64,000 nucleotides of DNA. It comes from Pseudactinotalea suaedae (GTDB lineage Bacteria; Actinomycetota; Actinomycetes; Actinomycetales; Beutenbergiaceae). The stretch covers positions 124,001-188,000 of the forward strand of contig NZ_WNXY01000008.1 in assembly GCF_009733815.1 (NCBI RefSeq), given 5' to 3'. Each line of letters starts with the position of its first letter. Positions within the stretch are counted from its first letter, which is position 1. The position numbers and the translations under genes were made by a program. Under the pieces are notes generated by a model that saw only the letters and a list, made by a program, of their open reading frames with translations, searched no databases and was not told where the DNA came from. Positions 51,925 to 61,600 of the stretch are shown piece after piece.

Positions 51925-53106
51925 TTAAGCGCCGGGCTCGAGCACCTCGACACGCAGGATCCGGTCGTCACCCGGCCGGGGATCGGTCCCGCCCCACGTG
52001 GCCCGATCGGTGTTCGAGGTCAGCAGCCAGAGCGCGCCGTCGGGCGCGACCTCGACCGTGCGGATTCGGCCGTGCTCGCCCACGAGATGGGCGAGCGGAT
52101 CCGCGGAGGCGGCTCCGCCGTCGACCGGGAGCTGCCAGAGCCGTTGCCCGCCCAGGGCGCCGATCCACAGCGACCCAGCCGCGTACGCGACCCCAGAGGG
52201 GCTCGCCTCGTCCGGGTGCAGGGTCGCGATCGGTGGCGTGCCGGTGTCGCCGGCGATGCCCTCGGTCGCGGGCCAGCCGTAGTCGGCACCCGGTCGTAGC
52301 ACGTTGACCTCGTCCCACGTGCGGTGCCCGAGCTCCGAGGCGTACACGGTGCCGTCGGGACCGAACGCGATGCCCTGCACGTTGCGGTGCCCGCTGGAGT
52401 AGATCGGCGAGCCCGAGGGGTTGTCCTCCGGGACCGATCCGTCGGTCGCGATCCGCAGGATCTTGCCGTTGAAGGAGTCGGTGGCCGCGGCGTTCTCGGG
52501 CTCGAAGGCGTCACCCGTCCCGATCCAGAGATGCCCATCAGGCCCGACGGCGATCCTTCCGCCGTGATGCCGGTCCGCCGTCTCGATGCCCTCGAGCAGG
52601 ACGCGGTCGACCTCGAGGGCCTCGTAGCCCTCGCCGATGGTCAGCGCCACCACCCGGTTCTCGTCAACGCCGGACACGTAGGCGTAGACGGTGCGGTCCT
52701 GCTCGAACTCCGGCGACGCGACGATGCCCAGCAGGCCGCCCTCGGAGCTGACGTCGACGCCGGGCACCACGCCGACGGTCTGCGCCGCACCGCCGTCGGG
52801 TCCGACCCGGAGGATCTCCCCGCTCAGGCGCTCGGAGACCAACGCCGACCCGTCCGGCAGGAAGGTGAGCCCCCACGGCGCCTCCAGCCCCGTCGTCAGC
52901 TCGGTCACCTCGCCGAGGGTGGCGATCTGGCCGGGACCGGCCGACTCGACCGGTCCCGGCGCCGTCGAAGCGGTGGTGGTCTCGGCGTCGCCGTCCGACG
53001 GCGTGCTGCACCCGGTGAGCAGGACCAGCGCGGCGGCAACGGCGGCCACCCGAACCGGGCGGCGGTGCCCGCTACGTGAGGACGCTCGGCGGCGGTGGCT
53101 GCCCAT
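51925..53106 (-). CDS. PQQ-type sugar dehydrogenase lipoprotein
   Basis: A 393-residue beta-propeller protein of the glucose/sorbosone dehydrogenase family. A lipoprotein signal with lipobox LLTGC (about residue 33) anchors it outside the cell. Propeller elements include [20 protein letters not shown] near the start, [19 protein letters not shown] and [15 protein letters not shown], the last two carrying the family's His and Arg cofactor-site positions. It lies 3 bases after an SDR gene in the same direction, so the two are one transcript. Whether it binds PQQ and oxidises sugars cannot be settled here. Confidence 0.85.
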   Translation of the reverse strand: MGSHRRRASSRSGHRRPVRVAAVAAALVLLTGCSTPSDGDAETTTASTAPGPVESAGPGQIATLGEVTELTTGLEAPWGLTFLPDGSALVSERLSGEILRVGPDGGAAQTVGVVPGVDVSSEGGLLGIVASPEFEQDRTVYAYVSGVDENRVVALTIGEGYEALEVDRVLLEGIETADRHHGGRIAVGPDGHLWIGTGDAFEPENAAATDSFNGKILRIATDGSVPEDNPSGSPIYSSGHRNVQGIAFGPDGTVYASELGHRTWDEVNVLRPGADYGWPATEGIAGDTGTPPIATLHPDEASPSGVAYAAGSLWIGALGGQRLWQLPVDGGAASADPLAHLVGEHGRIRTVEVAPDGALWLLTSNTDRATWGGTDPRPGDDRILRVEVLEPGA

Positions 53107-53109
53107 GGC

Positions 53110-53847
53110 TCACGCCGCCCCGCCGTTGACGAAGATCGTCTGCCCGTTGACCCAGCGGCCTGGCCCGGCGAGGAACGCCACGGTCTCGGCGATCTCCTCC
53201 GGGCTGCCGAGGCGCTCCATCGGGTTGTTCCCGGCGATCCGGGCGACCAGCTCCTCGGACTTGCCCTCGAGGAAGAGCGGTGTCGCGGTCGGGCCGGGCG
53301 CGACGGCGTTGACCGTGATGCCCTTGCCACGCAGCTCGCGGGCCAGGATCAGCGACATCGCCTCGACAGCGCCCTTCGACGCCGCATAGGCGCCATAACC
53401 GGGCTGCTGCAGCCGCGTGATCGAGGTGGAGAAGTTGATGATCGCACCACCGGGGCGCAGCCGCTGGGCCGCGAGCTTGTCGACCACGAAGGTGCCGCGG
53501 ACGTTGACCCGCTGCACGCGGTCGAAGACCTCCAGGTCGAGCTCCGCGATCGGCGACAGCGGCATGATGCCCGCGGTGTGCACGAGCACGTCGACGCCGC
53601 CGTACTCCTGCTCGGCGGCGTCGAACAGCGCCGTGGCGGCCTCCTCGTCGGCGATGTCGCCGCCCACCGCCAGGGCTTTGCCGCCGGCGGCCACGATGTC
53701 GGCGACCGTGGTGTCGGCGCGGTCGCGGTTGCCATGGAAGTGGACGACGACGCTCATGCCCTCCCGCGCGAGCCGCAGCGCGCTCGCTCGGCCGATCCCG
53801 CCGGATCCACCGGTCACGATGGCGACCCGGTCCTGGGTGCTGGTCAT
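53110..53847 (-). CDS. SDR-family oxidoreductase
   Basis: A 245-residue classical short-chain dehydrogenase. The cofactor motif is VTGGSGGIGRAS (residues 12-23) and the active site is YGAYAASKG (Tyr and Lys of YxxxK). The C-terminus reads FVNGG. Preference for NADP is suggested by the basic region after the second strand. It is divergent from a TetR gene with a symmetric site between, and cotranscribed with the sugar dehydrogenase lipoprotein. Confidence 0.9.
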   Translation of the reverse strand: MTSTQDRVAIVTGGSGGIGRASALRLAREGMSVVVHFHGNRDRADTTVADIVAAGGKALAVGGDIADEEAATALFDAAEQEYGGVDVLVHTAGIMPLSPIAELDLEVFDRVQRVNVRGTFVVDKLAAQRLRPGGAIINFSTSITRLQQPGYGAYAASKGAVEAMSLILARELRGKGITVNAVAPGPTATPLFLEGKSEELVARIAGNNPMERLGSPEEIAETVAFLAGPGRWVNGQTIFVNGGAA

Positions 53848-53879
53848 GGTTGATCCCTCCGCTACGATATGAACTTGTC

Positions 53880-53908
53880 GTACATTAATCTGCTAGACGG
53901 AAATGTAC
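53880..53908. promoter_or_regulatory. Candidate operator between SDR and tetR
   Basis: GTACATT (53880-53886) and AATGTAC (53902-53908) form a 7-bp inverted repeat with a 15-base spacer in the AT-rich divergent promoter. Less perfect symmetry continues outward (CTTGTC and AAGACG). It is probably the binding site of the adjacent TetR regulator. Confidence 0.55.
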
Positions 53909-53945
53909 AAGACGTTCACATGAGCATTCTGAGATCGAGGCATCG

Positions 53946-54554
53946 ATGACCCAGCACGTCAGCACGCCGCGGCCCGGTCGCGGCCGCCGACCCGCTGCCG
54001 AGGTCCGCGCGAGCGTGCTCGCCGCAGCCGGGCGCCTGCTGCTCGAGGACGGCCTGCCGGCCGTGACCTTCGAGCGCGTCGCCAAGGAGGCCGGCTCGAG
54101 CAAGGTGACGCTGTACAAGTGGTGGCCCTCGCCCGGCGCGCTCGCGGCCGAGGCGTACTTCACCCGCAGCGCGCCGCTCCTGCAGTTCCCCGACACCGGC
54201 GACATCCGGGCCGACCTCACCTCGCAGCTGACCGCGTTCGTGCGCTGGCTGGTGCGCGACGGTGCCGCCAAGCCGGTCGCCGAGCTGCTGGGCGCCGCCC
54301 AGACCGACCCGGACGTGGCGCAGGCCTGGGCCGAGCAGTACGCCCGCCCCCGGCGCGAGCTGGCCCGCACCCGACTGGAGCGCGCCCGCAGCCAGGGTCA
54401 GCTGCGTGCGGACGCCGATCTCGACGTCGTGGTCGACCAGCTCTGGGGTGCCTGCTACCACCGGCTGCTGGTGCTCCGGGTGCCGTTCGACGAGGAGCTC
54501 GTGCCCCGGCTCGTCGAGCACGCGCTGCACGGGGCGGCGAGCCCCACCGGCTGA
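53946..54554 (+). CDS. TetR-family regulator
   Basis: A 202-residue TetR/AcrR protein. The DNA-binding segment is VTFERVAKEAGSSKVTLYKW (about residues 41-60). The C-terminal part is of the TetR_C_11-like type, with LRADADLDVVVDQLWGACYHRL. It is divergent from the SDR gene and probably represses the SDR and sugar dehydrogenase transcript. The next gene starts 31 bases later and may be cotranscribed. Confidence 0.9.
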   Translation: MTQHVSTPRPGRGRRPAAEVRASVLAAAGRLLLEDGLPAVTFERVAKEAGSSKVTLYKWWPSPGALAAEAYFTRSAPLLQFPDTGDIRADLTSQLTAFVRWLVRDGAAKPVAELLGAAQTDPDVAQAWAEQYARPRRELARTRLERARSQGQLRADADLDVVVDQLWGACYHRLLVLRVPFDEELVPRLVEHALHGAASPTG

Positions 54555-54585
54555 CGGCCCGACGGCGACCGCTAGCCTCGCCCGG

Positions 54586-55542
54586 GTGAGCACCGACGCC
54601 GCACCCGCCCTGCCCGTGCCCGACGGGCCGTTCCTGCGCCCCGCCGACGAGATCCCCGCCGAGCCGCGCTGGGGTCACGTCGACGGCCTGCAGGTCGGCC
54701 TCCATCCGCTCCCCGGCCCACGCGGGCTGCTGCGGATCTACACGCCCTACCTCGACCAGCCGCGCGAGCGGATGATGAACTTCATCGCCGTCGAGCCGAT
54801 CCCCGCGGGCGAGACGCGCCGCGGGTTCTCCGAGCTCGAACCCTCCGCGCTCGACGACGCGCGGGGCAAACGCTTCTGGTCGGCCGATGACCCCACGGAC
54901 GCCACCCCGCGGCCGGCCACCGAGCCCGCCCGCGGCACGATCGAGATGGTCGACGGCGTCGCTCACCAGATCGTGTTCGTGCTCGTCGAGCGTTTCGACA
55001 ACGGCGCCGACGTCTTCCTGCACCTGAGGTTCCGCGCCGACCGCCCGCACGAGGTCGCGATCGGGTCCTACGCGCGCGAGGGCTCCGTGCCGCTGGAGCA
55101 CCTGGTGATCACCGCGACCATGGGCAACTACCCGCGGCTGCGCGAGCTCCAGCTGGCGGATCGGGTGGTCACACCCGCCGAGCTGTGGCCGGACTTCACC
55201 GGCCATGCTTTCGCGCCCCACGCGCGTTTCGGCCTGGGCGAGCTGACCCGGGACGCGAGCGGCGCCGTCGTCCTGGCCGCCGCCCCCGACGAGGCCGACC
55301 CGGTCGGCGTCACCTACGCCGAGGACGTCTATCCCGGCTGGCACTTCGAGGGCCGCCGCGCTCGCCAGTACTGGCGCGCGGCCGACCCCCACCCCGCGAT
55401 CGAAGGTCTCGTCAACGCCCGCGCCTCCTACTGGGCGAGCGAGTCACAGATCCCCGGCGGTGCGGCCTACGAGAACGTCGAGCTCCTCGAGCCGTTCCGG
55501 CAGGGGCGCGAGCTCGTCTTCGGCGTCGAGCCGTTGGACTGA
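54586..55542 (+). CDS. Hypothetical protein, 318 aa
   Basis: A soluble protein of 318 residues beginning at GTG. It is beta-rich with conserved-looking aromatic stretches (RERMMNFIAVEPIPAG, VFLHLRFRADRPHEVAIGSY, YPGWHFEGRRARQYWRAADP). There is no signal peptide, membrane segment or known catalytic motif. Segments such as NFIAVEP and TATMGNYPRLREL suggest a carbohydrate-active or lipocalin-like fold, but I do not recognise the family. It follows the tetR gene closely and precedes a tandem hairpin repeat. Function is not proposed. Confidence 0.7.
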   Translation: MSTDAAPALPVPDGPFLRPADEIPAEPRWGHVDGLQVGLHPLPGPRGLLRIYTPYLDQPRERMMNFIAVEPIPAGETRRGFSELEPSALDDARGKRFWSADDPTDATPRPATEPARGTIEMVDGVAHQIVFVLVERFDNGADVFLHLRFRADRPHEVAIGSYAREGSVPLEHLVITATMGNYPRLRELQLADRVVTPAELWPDFTGHAFAPHARFGLGELTRDASGAVVLAAAPDEADPVGVTYAEDVYPGWHFEGRRARQYWRAADPHPAIEGLVNARASYWASESQIPGGAAYENVELLEPFRQGRELVFGVEPLD

Positions 55543-55579
55543 ACCCCGACGCCGGGTCCGACGCCACCCTCACCACCCC

Positions 55580-55716
55580 ACGACGACGCTTGCGTCATAC
55601 GTCGCGAGGAACCGTCACCTCCCCAGGTATGACGCAACGCAGCACCCACCGCCCTACGACGACGCTTGCGTCATACGTTGCGAGGAACCGTCACCTCCCC
55701 ACGTATGACGCAACGC
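55580..55716. repeat. Tandem pair of 61-bp hairpin repeats
   Basis: Two nearly identical 61-base units (55580-55640 and 55656-55716, period 76) begin ACGACGACGCTTGCGTCATA. Each contains a stem: unit 1 arms 55590-55600 and 55627-55637, unit 2 arms 55666-55678 and 55701-55713 (TTGCGTCATACGT and complement, 13 bp). Unit 2 abuts the stop of the leftward tetR gene, between convergent genes. They may act as a double bidirectional terminator, or be copies of a REP-like dispersed palindrome. Confidence 0.85.
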
Positions 55717-55719
55717 GGC

Positions 55720-56313
55720 TCAGTCGCTGTAGCGCAGGCCGTTGAGCAGCAGCTGGACCATGCGGGTCGCGTAGCCCTCGCCAGCGATCGGCCCGCCCAT
55801 GCTGAGCTGCGCGACGGCGTTGAGCAGCTCCTGGGGATCCACGTCGGCGCGGATCTCACCGGCCGCGGCGGCGGCGTCGAGCAGCGAGCCGAGCGCGGGG
55901 ACGAACCGGGACCGGAAGTAGTCGGGCAGGTGCTCGTACGCGCTGTCGCCCGAGTGCAGCGCGGCCGAGAGCCCGCGCTTGGTGGCGAAGAAGCCCTGCA
56001 GCCGCTCGAGCCAGCGGCTCAGCGCCTCCATCGGCTCGTACTGCTCGGCGAGGACGGGGGCGGCGTCGGCGCAGGCGTCGAGCTCGTGCCGGAAGACCGC
56101 CGCCACCAGGTCCGAGCGCAGCGGGTAGTGGCGGTAGAGCGTCCCGGTGCCGACGCCGGCCTTCGCCGTGATCTCCCGCACCGGTGCGTCGACGCCGGAG
56201 CTCGCGAACACCTCGGCGGCGGCCGTGAGCAGCGCGTCCATGCTGCGCTGCGCGTCGGCGCGCACCCGCTTGTCGGGGCAGGCGTCGACCGCAGCCGATT
56301 CCGTCGTGGGCAC
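55720..56313 (-). CDS. TetR-family regulator
   Basis: A 197-residue TetR/AcrR regulator. DNA-binding helices read VREITAKAGVGTGTLYRHYP (about residues 44-63). The C-terminal domain (SBI-like) follows with LQGFFATKRGLSAAL. Start GTG 56313 is chosen because it lies outside the palindromic operators; a longer frame would run through them. It is divergent from an SDR gene and an AKR gene and probably represses them. Confidence 0.9.
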   Translation of the reverse strand: MPTTESAAVDACPDKRVRADAQRSMDALLTAAAEVFASSGVDAPVREITAKAGVGTGTLYRHYPLRSDLVAAVFRHELDACADAAPVLAEQYEPMEALSRWLERLQGFFATKRGLSAALHSGDSAYEHLPDYFRSRFVPALGSLLDAAAAAGEIRADVDPQELLNAVAQLSMGGPIAGEGYATRMVQLLLNGLRYSD

Positions 56314-56331
56314 ACAACCCCCTTGCGTAAG

Positions 56332-56373
56332 CGGAACACTGTTCCGTATAGTCGTAGCCGGAACGTTGTTCCG
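56332..56373. promoter_or_regulatory. Two palindromic TetR operators
   Basis: Two 15-base palindromes, CGGAACACTGTTCCG (56332-56346) and CGGAACGTTGTTCCG (56359-56373), share CGGAAC-N3-GTTCCG. Centres are 27 bases apart. A TATAGT -10-like box lies between them. They sit between the divergent tetR and SDR starts, so the TetR protein likely blocks both promoters. Confidence 0.87.
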
Positions 56374-56429
56374 TATCTCCATGGTAGCGCCGCGAGGCGC
56401 CACCTGCAGCCTACGAAAAGACACTCACC

Positions 56430-57443
56430 ATGCCTCACGCACAGCATCCCGTCGGCACTGGCTTCACCGCGTTCTCGACCGTGGAGGACGTCATGGCCGG
56501 CGTCGACCTGACCGGCGCGAACGTCGTCATCACCGGCGGCCACTCCGGGCTCGGCCTCGTGACCACCCGCGCGCTGAGCGCGGCGGGCGCCTCGGTCACG
56601 GTCGCCGCCCGCGACCCGAAGCGGGCCGCTCGCGCGGTCCTCGGGATCAGGCGCGTCGAGGTCGAGCGGCTCGACCTGCTCGACCCCGCCTCGATCGACG
56701 CCTTCACCGCCCGCTACCGCCGCTCGGGACGTCCGCTGCACATCCTCGTCAACAACGCGGGGCTGCCCTCCGCGGGCGGCCTCCAGCACGACGCGCGCGG
56801 CTACGAGTCCCAGCTCGCCGTCAACCACCTCGGCCACTTCCAGCTGACCCTGGGCCTCCAGCCCGTGCTGCGCGCCGCGGGCGGCGCCCGCGTCGTCACC
56901 ACCAGCTCCGGCGCGCACCGGATGTCCGACATCCTCTGGGACGACCCGCACTTCCGCACCGGCCGGCACCACCCCGACCTCGCCTACTCCCAGTCCAAGA
57001 CCGCCAACGTGCTGTTCACGGTCGAGCTCGACCGCCGCTGGTCCGACGGCGGGATCCGCGCCTTCGCGCCCCACCCCGGCATCGTGCCGGCGACGGCGTT
57101 CAACGGCTCCGCCGGTGACGAGGCCCGTCGGGCCATGGGCCTGATCGACGATCTCGGCAACCCGATCATCGACCCCACCCGCGGGGTGAAGACCCTCGAG
57201 CAGGGGGCCGCGACGATCGTGCTCGCCGCCGCCAGCCCGTTGCTGGCCGGCATCGGCGGCGTCTACCTCAACAACGGCGACGTCTCGCCCGTCGACGCGA
57301 GCACCGGTCCCGTCGACATGACCAGCCCGCCCGCCGACGTCGCACCCCATGCGATCGACCCCGGCTCGGCTCACCGGCTCTGGGAGCTGAGCGAGCAGCT
57401 CGTCGGCACCCCGACGCTCGAGACCTACTCGCTCGTCGTCTGA
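56430..57443 (+). CDS. SDR-family oxidoreductase (retinol dehydrogenase-like)
   Basis: A 337-residue short-chain dehydrogenase of the longer, retinol-dehydrogenase/WW-oxidoreductase-like kind. The cofactor loop is ITGGHSGLGLVT near residues 34-45, the NNAG motif is ILVNNAGLPS, and the active site is LAYSQSKTAN. A 25-residue N-terminal leader precedes the Rossmann fold. It is the first gene of a two-gene transcript with an aldo/keto reductase, both under a TetR regulator with double operators. The substrate is likely a xenobiotic or secondary carbonyl. Confidence 0.88.
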   Translation: MPHAQHPVGTGFTAFSTVEDVMAGVDLTGANVVITGGHSGLGLVTTRALSAAGASVTVAARDPKRAARAVLGIRRVEVERLDLLDPASIDAFTARYRRSGRPLHILVNNAGLPSAGGLQHDARGYESQLAVNHLGHFQLTLGLQPVLRAAGGARVVTTSSGAHRMSDILWDDPHFRTGRHHPDLAYSQSKTANVLFTVELDRRWSDGGIRAFAPHPGIVPATAFNGSAGDEARRAMGLIDDLGNPIIDPTRGVKTLEQGAATIVLAAASPLLAGIGGVYLNNGDVSPVDASTGPVDMTSPPADVAPHAIDPGSAHRLWELSEQLVGTPTLETYSLVV

Positions 57444-57471
57444 CCATCTCACCGCACCAAGGAGATTCACC

Positions 57472-58392
57472 ATGACCACGCAGATCGCCACCTACACCGC
57501 TGAGACCGCCGGCACCTGGCAGCTCGGCGACCGCACCGTCAACCGCATCGGGTTCGGGGCGATGCGCCTCACCGGCATGCCCTGGGACCCGGCCCCACGC
57601 AGCCGCGAGGGCGCGATCGACGTGCTGCGTCACGCCGTCGAGCTCGGTGTCGACCACATCGACACCGCCGCCTTCTACTTCCTGCCGACCCGCGCGTCCA
57701 ACGAGCTGATCGCCACCGCGCTGCAGCCCTACGCGGAGCAGCCCGTGATCGCCACCAAGGTCGGGCCGAGCCGGTCCCGCGACGGCGGGTGGGAGCCCTA
57801 CGCGCGACCGGACCAGCTCCGCGCCCAGGTCGAGGAGAACATCCGCCAGCTGGGCCGCGACCACCTCGACGTCGTCAACCTGCGCTGGGGCTCGGGCCTG
57901 ACGAAGGAGGCCGGCTCGATCGCCGAGCACGTCGGCGCGCTGACGGAGCTGCGCGACCTCGGGCTGCTGCGCCACATCGGCGTCTCCAACGTCTCGATCG
58001 AGCAGCTCCGCGAGGCGCTCGAGGTCACGCCGGTCGTCGAGGTGCAGAACCGCTACGGGCTGACCGAGCGCACCGATGACGACATCCTCGCCCTCTGCGG
58101 CGAGCGCGGCATCGCGTTCGTGCCGTTCTTCGCGATGGGCGCGGCGCTCCCGGGCGCGATCCCCGGCGGCGCCGTCGACAGCACCGGAAAGCTCGAGGTC
58201 GCCCAGGTCGCGGCCGTCCACGGCGCCACCCCCTCGCAGGTGCGGCTGGCGTGGACGCTGCACCGCGGCGCTCACGTGCTCGCTATCCCCGGCACCGGCG
58301 ACCTCGGCCACCTCGAGGAGAACGTCGCCGCCGGCGCGCTGCGCCTCACCGATGACGAGCTGGCACTGCTCGACGGCGTCCGGTTGGCCTGA
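57472..58392 (+). CDS. Aldo/keto reductase
   Basis: A 306-residue aldo/keto reductase. The Asp and Tyr of the tetrad lie in HIDTAAFYF and Lys in VIATKVG. The usual catalytic His position reads VVNLRWGSG, with Arg in its place, a variation found in some actinobacterial members. The C-terminal AIPGTGDLGHLEEN binds cofactor. It lies 28 bases after the SDR gene with an AAGGAG ribosome site and is followed by a perfect hairpin. Confidence 0.87.
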   Translation: MTTQIATYTAETAGTWQLGDRTVNRIGFGAMRLTGMPWDPAPRSREGAIDVLRHAVELGVDHIDTAAFYFLPTRASNELIATALQPYAEQPVIATKVGPSRSRDGGWEPYARPDQLRAQVEENIRQLGRDHLDVVNLRWGSGLTKEAGSIAEHVGALTELRDLGLLRHIGVSNVSIEQLREALEVTPVVEVQNRYGLTERTDDDILALCGERGIAFVPFFAMGAALPGAIPGGAVDSTGKLEVAQVAAVHGATPSQVRLAWTLHRGAHVLAIPGTGDLGHLEENVAAGALRLTDDELALLDGVRLA

Positions 58393-58410
58393 GCCGGCAG
58401 CTCCGCTAGC

Positions 58411-58449
58411 GATGCGGATCCGATGCACCTGGTACATCGGATCCGCATC
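58411..58449. repeat. Perfect 15-bp inverted repeat after AKR gene
   Basis: GATGCGGATCCGATG (58411-58425) and its exact complement (58435-58449) surround a 9-base loop, 18 bases after the aldo/keto reductase stop. It may be a factor-independent terminator without a T-run, or an operator for the giant gene that follows. The rest of 58393-58636 shows no gene. Confidence 0.75.
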
Positions 58450-58636
58450 ACAACGGGGGGCAACAGCCACAGGAGACCGCGCGCTTCAGGAACAGGCAGC
58501 CCCTCAGCGCGGCGTGTCGGGGTGGAAACGCCGCGCGTCGCCGCGGCAGGTAGTGGTTGTGGCATCAACCTCGTGACAGTGCCGCCACGCAGGCGTACGG
58601 TTCGCCTCCTCTACCCCGACGTCGTGGAGCCCGATC

Positions 58637-61600
58637 GTGGCGAAGCGTGGAGTCACCCTGCTCGACCTGTTCGCACCTGGCGGGAGTCAGGCGCTGCTTC
58701 CCGACGAGGTGGCCCGGCGGCTCGAGGATCTGGCCGTCGTCGATCTGCGCAGCACCACGAGCGGTGGCACCTTCGTCCACGAAGGGGTGGTGCAGCCGCT
58801 CTCCGACCTCGGGCTGCCCGCGCTGCGGGACTGGCCGGTCGAGATCCCGGGGCTGAACACCGGGCTGCCGTTCCGGCTGGTCCGCATCCGGACCCAGCCC
58901 GGCGCGACCGACAGCCTGGAGCCCGCTGCGGACGCCGCGTTCCTCGACCTGGTCGTCGACCGGATCGCGATCACGATCCCCGGGCTGCGGCCCGCCATCC
59001 TGGTGCCCGCCACCGCCAGCTCGCCCGCGCACCTGCTCCCGGACCCCAGCCGCGACGCCGTCAAGATCGTCGGCTCGGGGGTGATGCGGATCGACCTGAC
59101 CGGAGCGGCCGAGATCGTCAGGTTCGTCGACTTCCCCGACCCGTTCGACCCGGCGGCGCCCAACGGGCCGGTGCACCGCGTCACGTTCGAGCCGATCAGC
59201 TTCACGTTCGGCTCCTCCGACATCGGCATGGTGATCGACCGGGTCGTCTACGACGCCTCCGAGCAGATCACACCGCCGGAGATCCTCGCGCGCGGCCAGA
59301 CCCCGGGCTGGCAGGGCATGGCGATCGCGGAGGCGACCGTCCTGCTCCCGCTCAAGGGCACCGCCGTCGAGCAGATCAACGCCTCGGTCAAGGACGTCAT
59401 CCTCGGCAGCCCGGCCGGCATGCAGGGCACGGTCTCGGTCGAGCTCGGCCGCACCCCGATCGCCGGTGCCGCCGTGCAGTTCACGCAGGACGTCGAGGGC
59501 ACCGAGCACCCCCGCACCCCTGCGGGCAGCGGCCGCGAGCTCACCGTGCCGCTGGTCACCGGCAGCCCGGCCGCCGCACGCATGCGGGCCACGCTCTCCC
59601 CAGCCGCGCAGGGCCAGCCCAACCAGCCGCGGGTCCTGTGGACCCTGCCGGACGCCACCCGCATCGCGGATCCGGACACCGGCTGGTTCGTCACCGAGGT
59701 CGGCGAGACGATGAACGGCGTCTTCTCCGAGCTGGTCGACGGCGAGCGCCGGTACGACCTGCCGATCACCTACACCTTCACGGCATCCGACGAGGACGAG
59801 GTCGAGCACGCCTCGATGATCGACGCCGTCATCCCGGGCAGCACGATCGCCAACGTCGTCTCGCTCTCGGGTACCAGGGACGCGATCGCCCAGGTGGACC
59901 TGCAGTCCCGGCTCGCCGTCCCCGACGCCGCCCACATCCGCTGGCAGTACGGCTCCGGCGCGGGTGCGCAGACCGGCACCGGCCACGACTTCACGGTGTT
60001 CCCGGACGAGGTCGGCACCGCCTACCTCGTGATGACCGACGGCGACCGCACCCGCCGGGTGCGCATCGACACCCTGGCGGAGGGTGGTCTGCTCGTCGGC
60101 GCCGAGGATGGCGTCCACGACCACACCGGCGAGCTGGTCCCCGTGCGCGGCGTCGACGCCACCTACGCGCTGGCTCCGTTCCACCGTGCCGGCGAGCTCA
60201 CCTCGCACCGGGCGGACGCGACGGCCTCCGGCTCCACCGTGACCGTCCCGGACGGCGGGCTGGCCGCGGTCACCGTCGAGCTGGGGAGCGGCACCGACCC
60301 GGCTGCGCCACCCGCTCCCGTCGACGTCCCCGAGGTGCGCCACCTGTCCGTGCTGTACGAGTTCAATCAGGACGATCCTCGGCTCTGGCGAGCGGAGTAC
60401 CGTCCATCGCGGTCCACTGCCTACCAGAACGTCGCGGTCACCGATTGGGCGGCGCTGTTCACCGGGGCGACGGAGTTCTTGGTGATCGGCCACTGCTGCG
60501 ACCTCGGTCCCGATGACCTCAACCGCGCGCTCGCTCGCCGCAGGATCGACGCGGTGGTGCCGCTCCTTCCCTCCGGACGCGTCCAGACCCGCGGCGAGCA
60601 GGAACCCGTCACCGCTGCGGTCCAGATTCTGCAAGGTGCGGTGGCAGCGTCCGAGCTGAGCGCGACCGAGCGTGCCGTGGGGCGCACCATCTTTCTCGAT
60701 GGAAACGACATCCCGCCCTCGCATCCGCAGCACGGTGTCACCGAGCTCCCGATCCGCAAGGAATACCGCCGGATCGATGTCTACGCCATCGGTGGCACCT
60801 ACGACCCGCCCGCCGAGCAGCAGGCCTCGACCGACCCCCAGACCCGCGACCCTGCGCTGCGCCGTTCGTACGTCCCCGGAGCCGACGCCGCCGAGATCGC
60901 CCCGCCGGGCGAGGTGAACAGCCGGCTCGGCTACCTGGTTCGCCTGACCGTCTCGTGGGACTCGCCCACGGTCACCAGCTGGGCCGACGCCGTGCCCACG
61001 CTCGCGGAGATCACCCTCGCCTGGTCGAGCGACCACGTCACGATGACCGACGAGAACGACGACGAGACCGACGTCCCGGTCTCCTCGCCGTCATCCGGTG
61101 GGACGCCGTCGACCGAGGTCTGGACCATCACCGGCCGCTGGGCCTACGACAACCGCTCCGGCCAGACGCTGTTCTCGCTCTCGGTCGCCTCCGAGGGTGA
61201 CCCGGAGGGGATCGTCCGCTTCGACTCCTCGTTCCTCGCGGTCGCGCTGGCGCTGGCTCCCGCGCTGCTCGGCGGCATCGGTGGCGGCGGCGCCGCGAAC
61301 GGCGTGGTGCAGATGTCGGCGCTGGCGATCGCGAGCGCCGTGATGGCCACGATCACCAAGGAGGGCTGGGTCGTCATCCACACGATCTCGGCCGAGTACC
61401 GGGCGCCGTCGATCGACTCAGCTCGCGGCATGAAGCTGCGCGTCACGGTCGACTACACGGCCGCCGTCGGAATCTCGATCTCCGCCGACGGCATCGGCTC
61501 GATCGCGACCGCCGACGGCCACCCGCTCAAGGTCCGCTACACCAAGGTCGGGATCGAGTACGACGACGCCGCGACCGAGTGGTACGACAAGGTCGGGTTC

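Noticed and set aside
55580-55716. CRISPR array
   Set aside because: Only two units, each with internal dyad symmetry and a short spacer, and no cas genes.
58565-61036. An 823-codon minus-strand frame
   Set aside because: It is antisense to the giant plus-strand gene, has shadow-type composition (Arg, Gly, Val, Asp) and no family motif.
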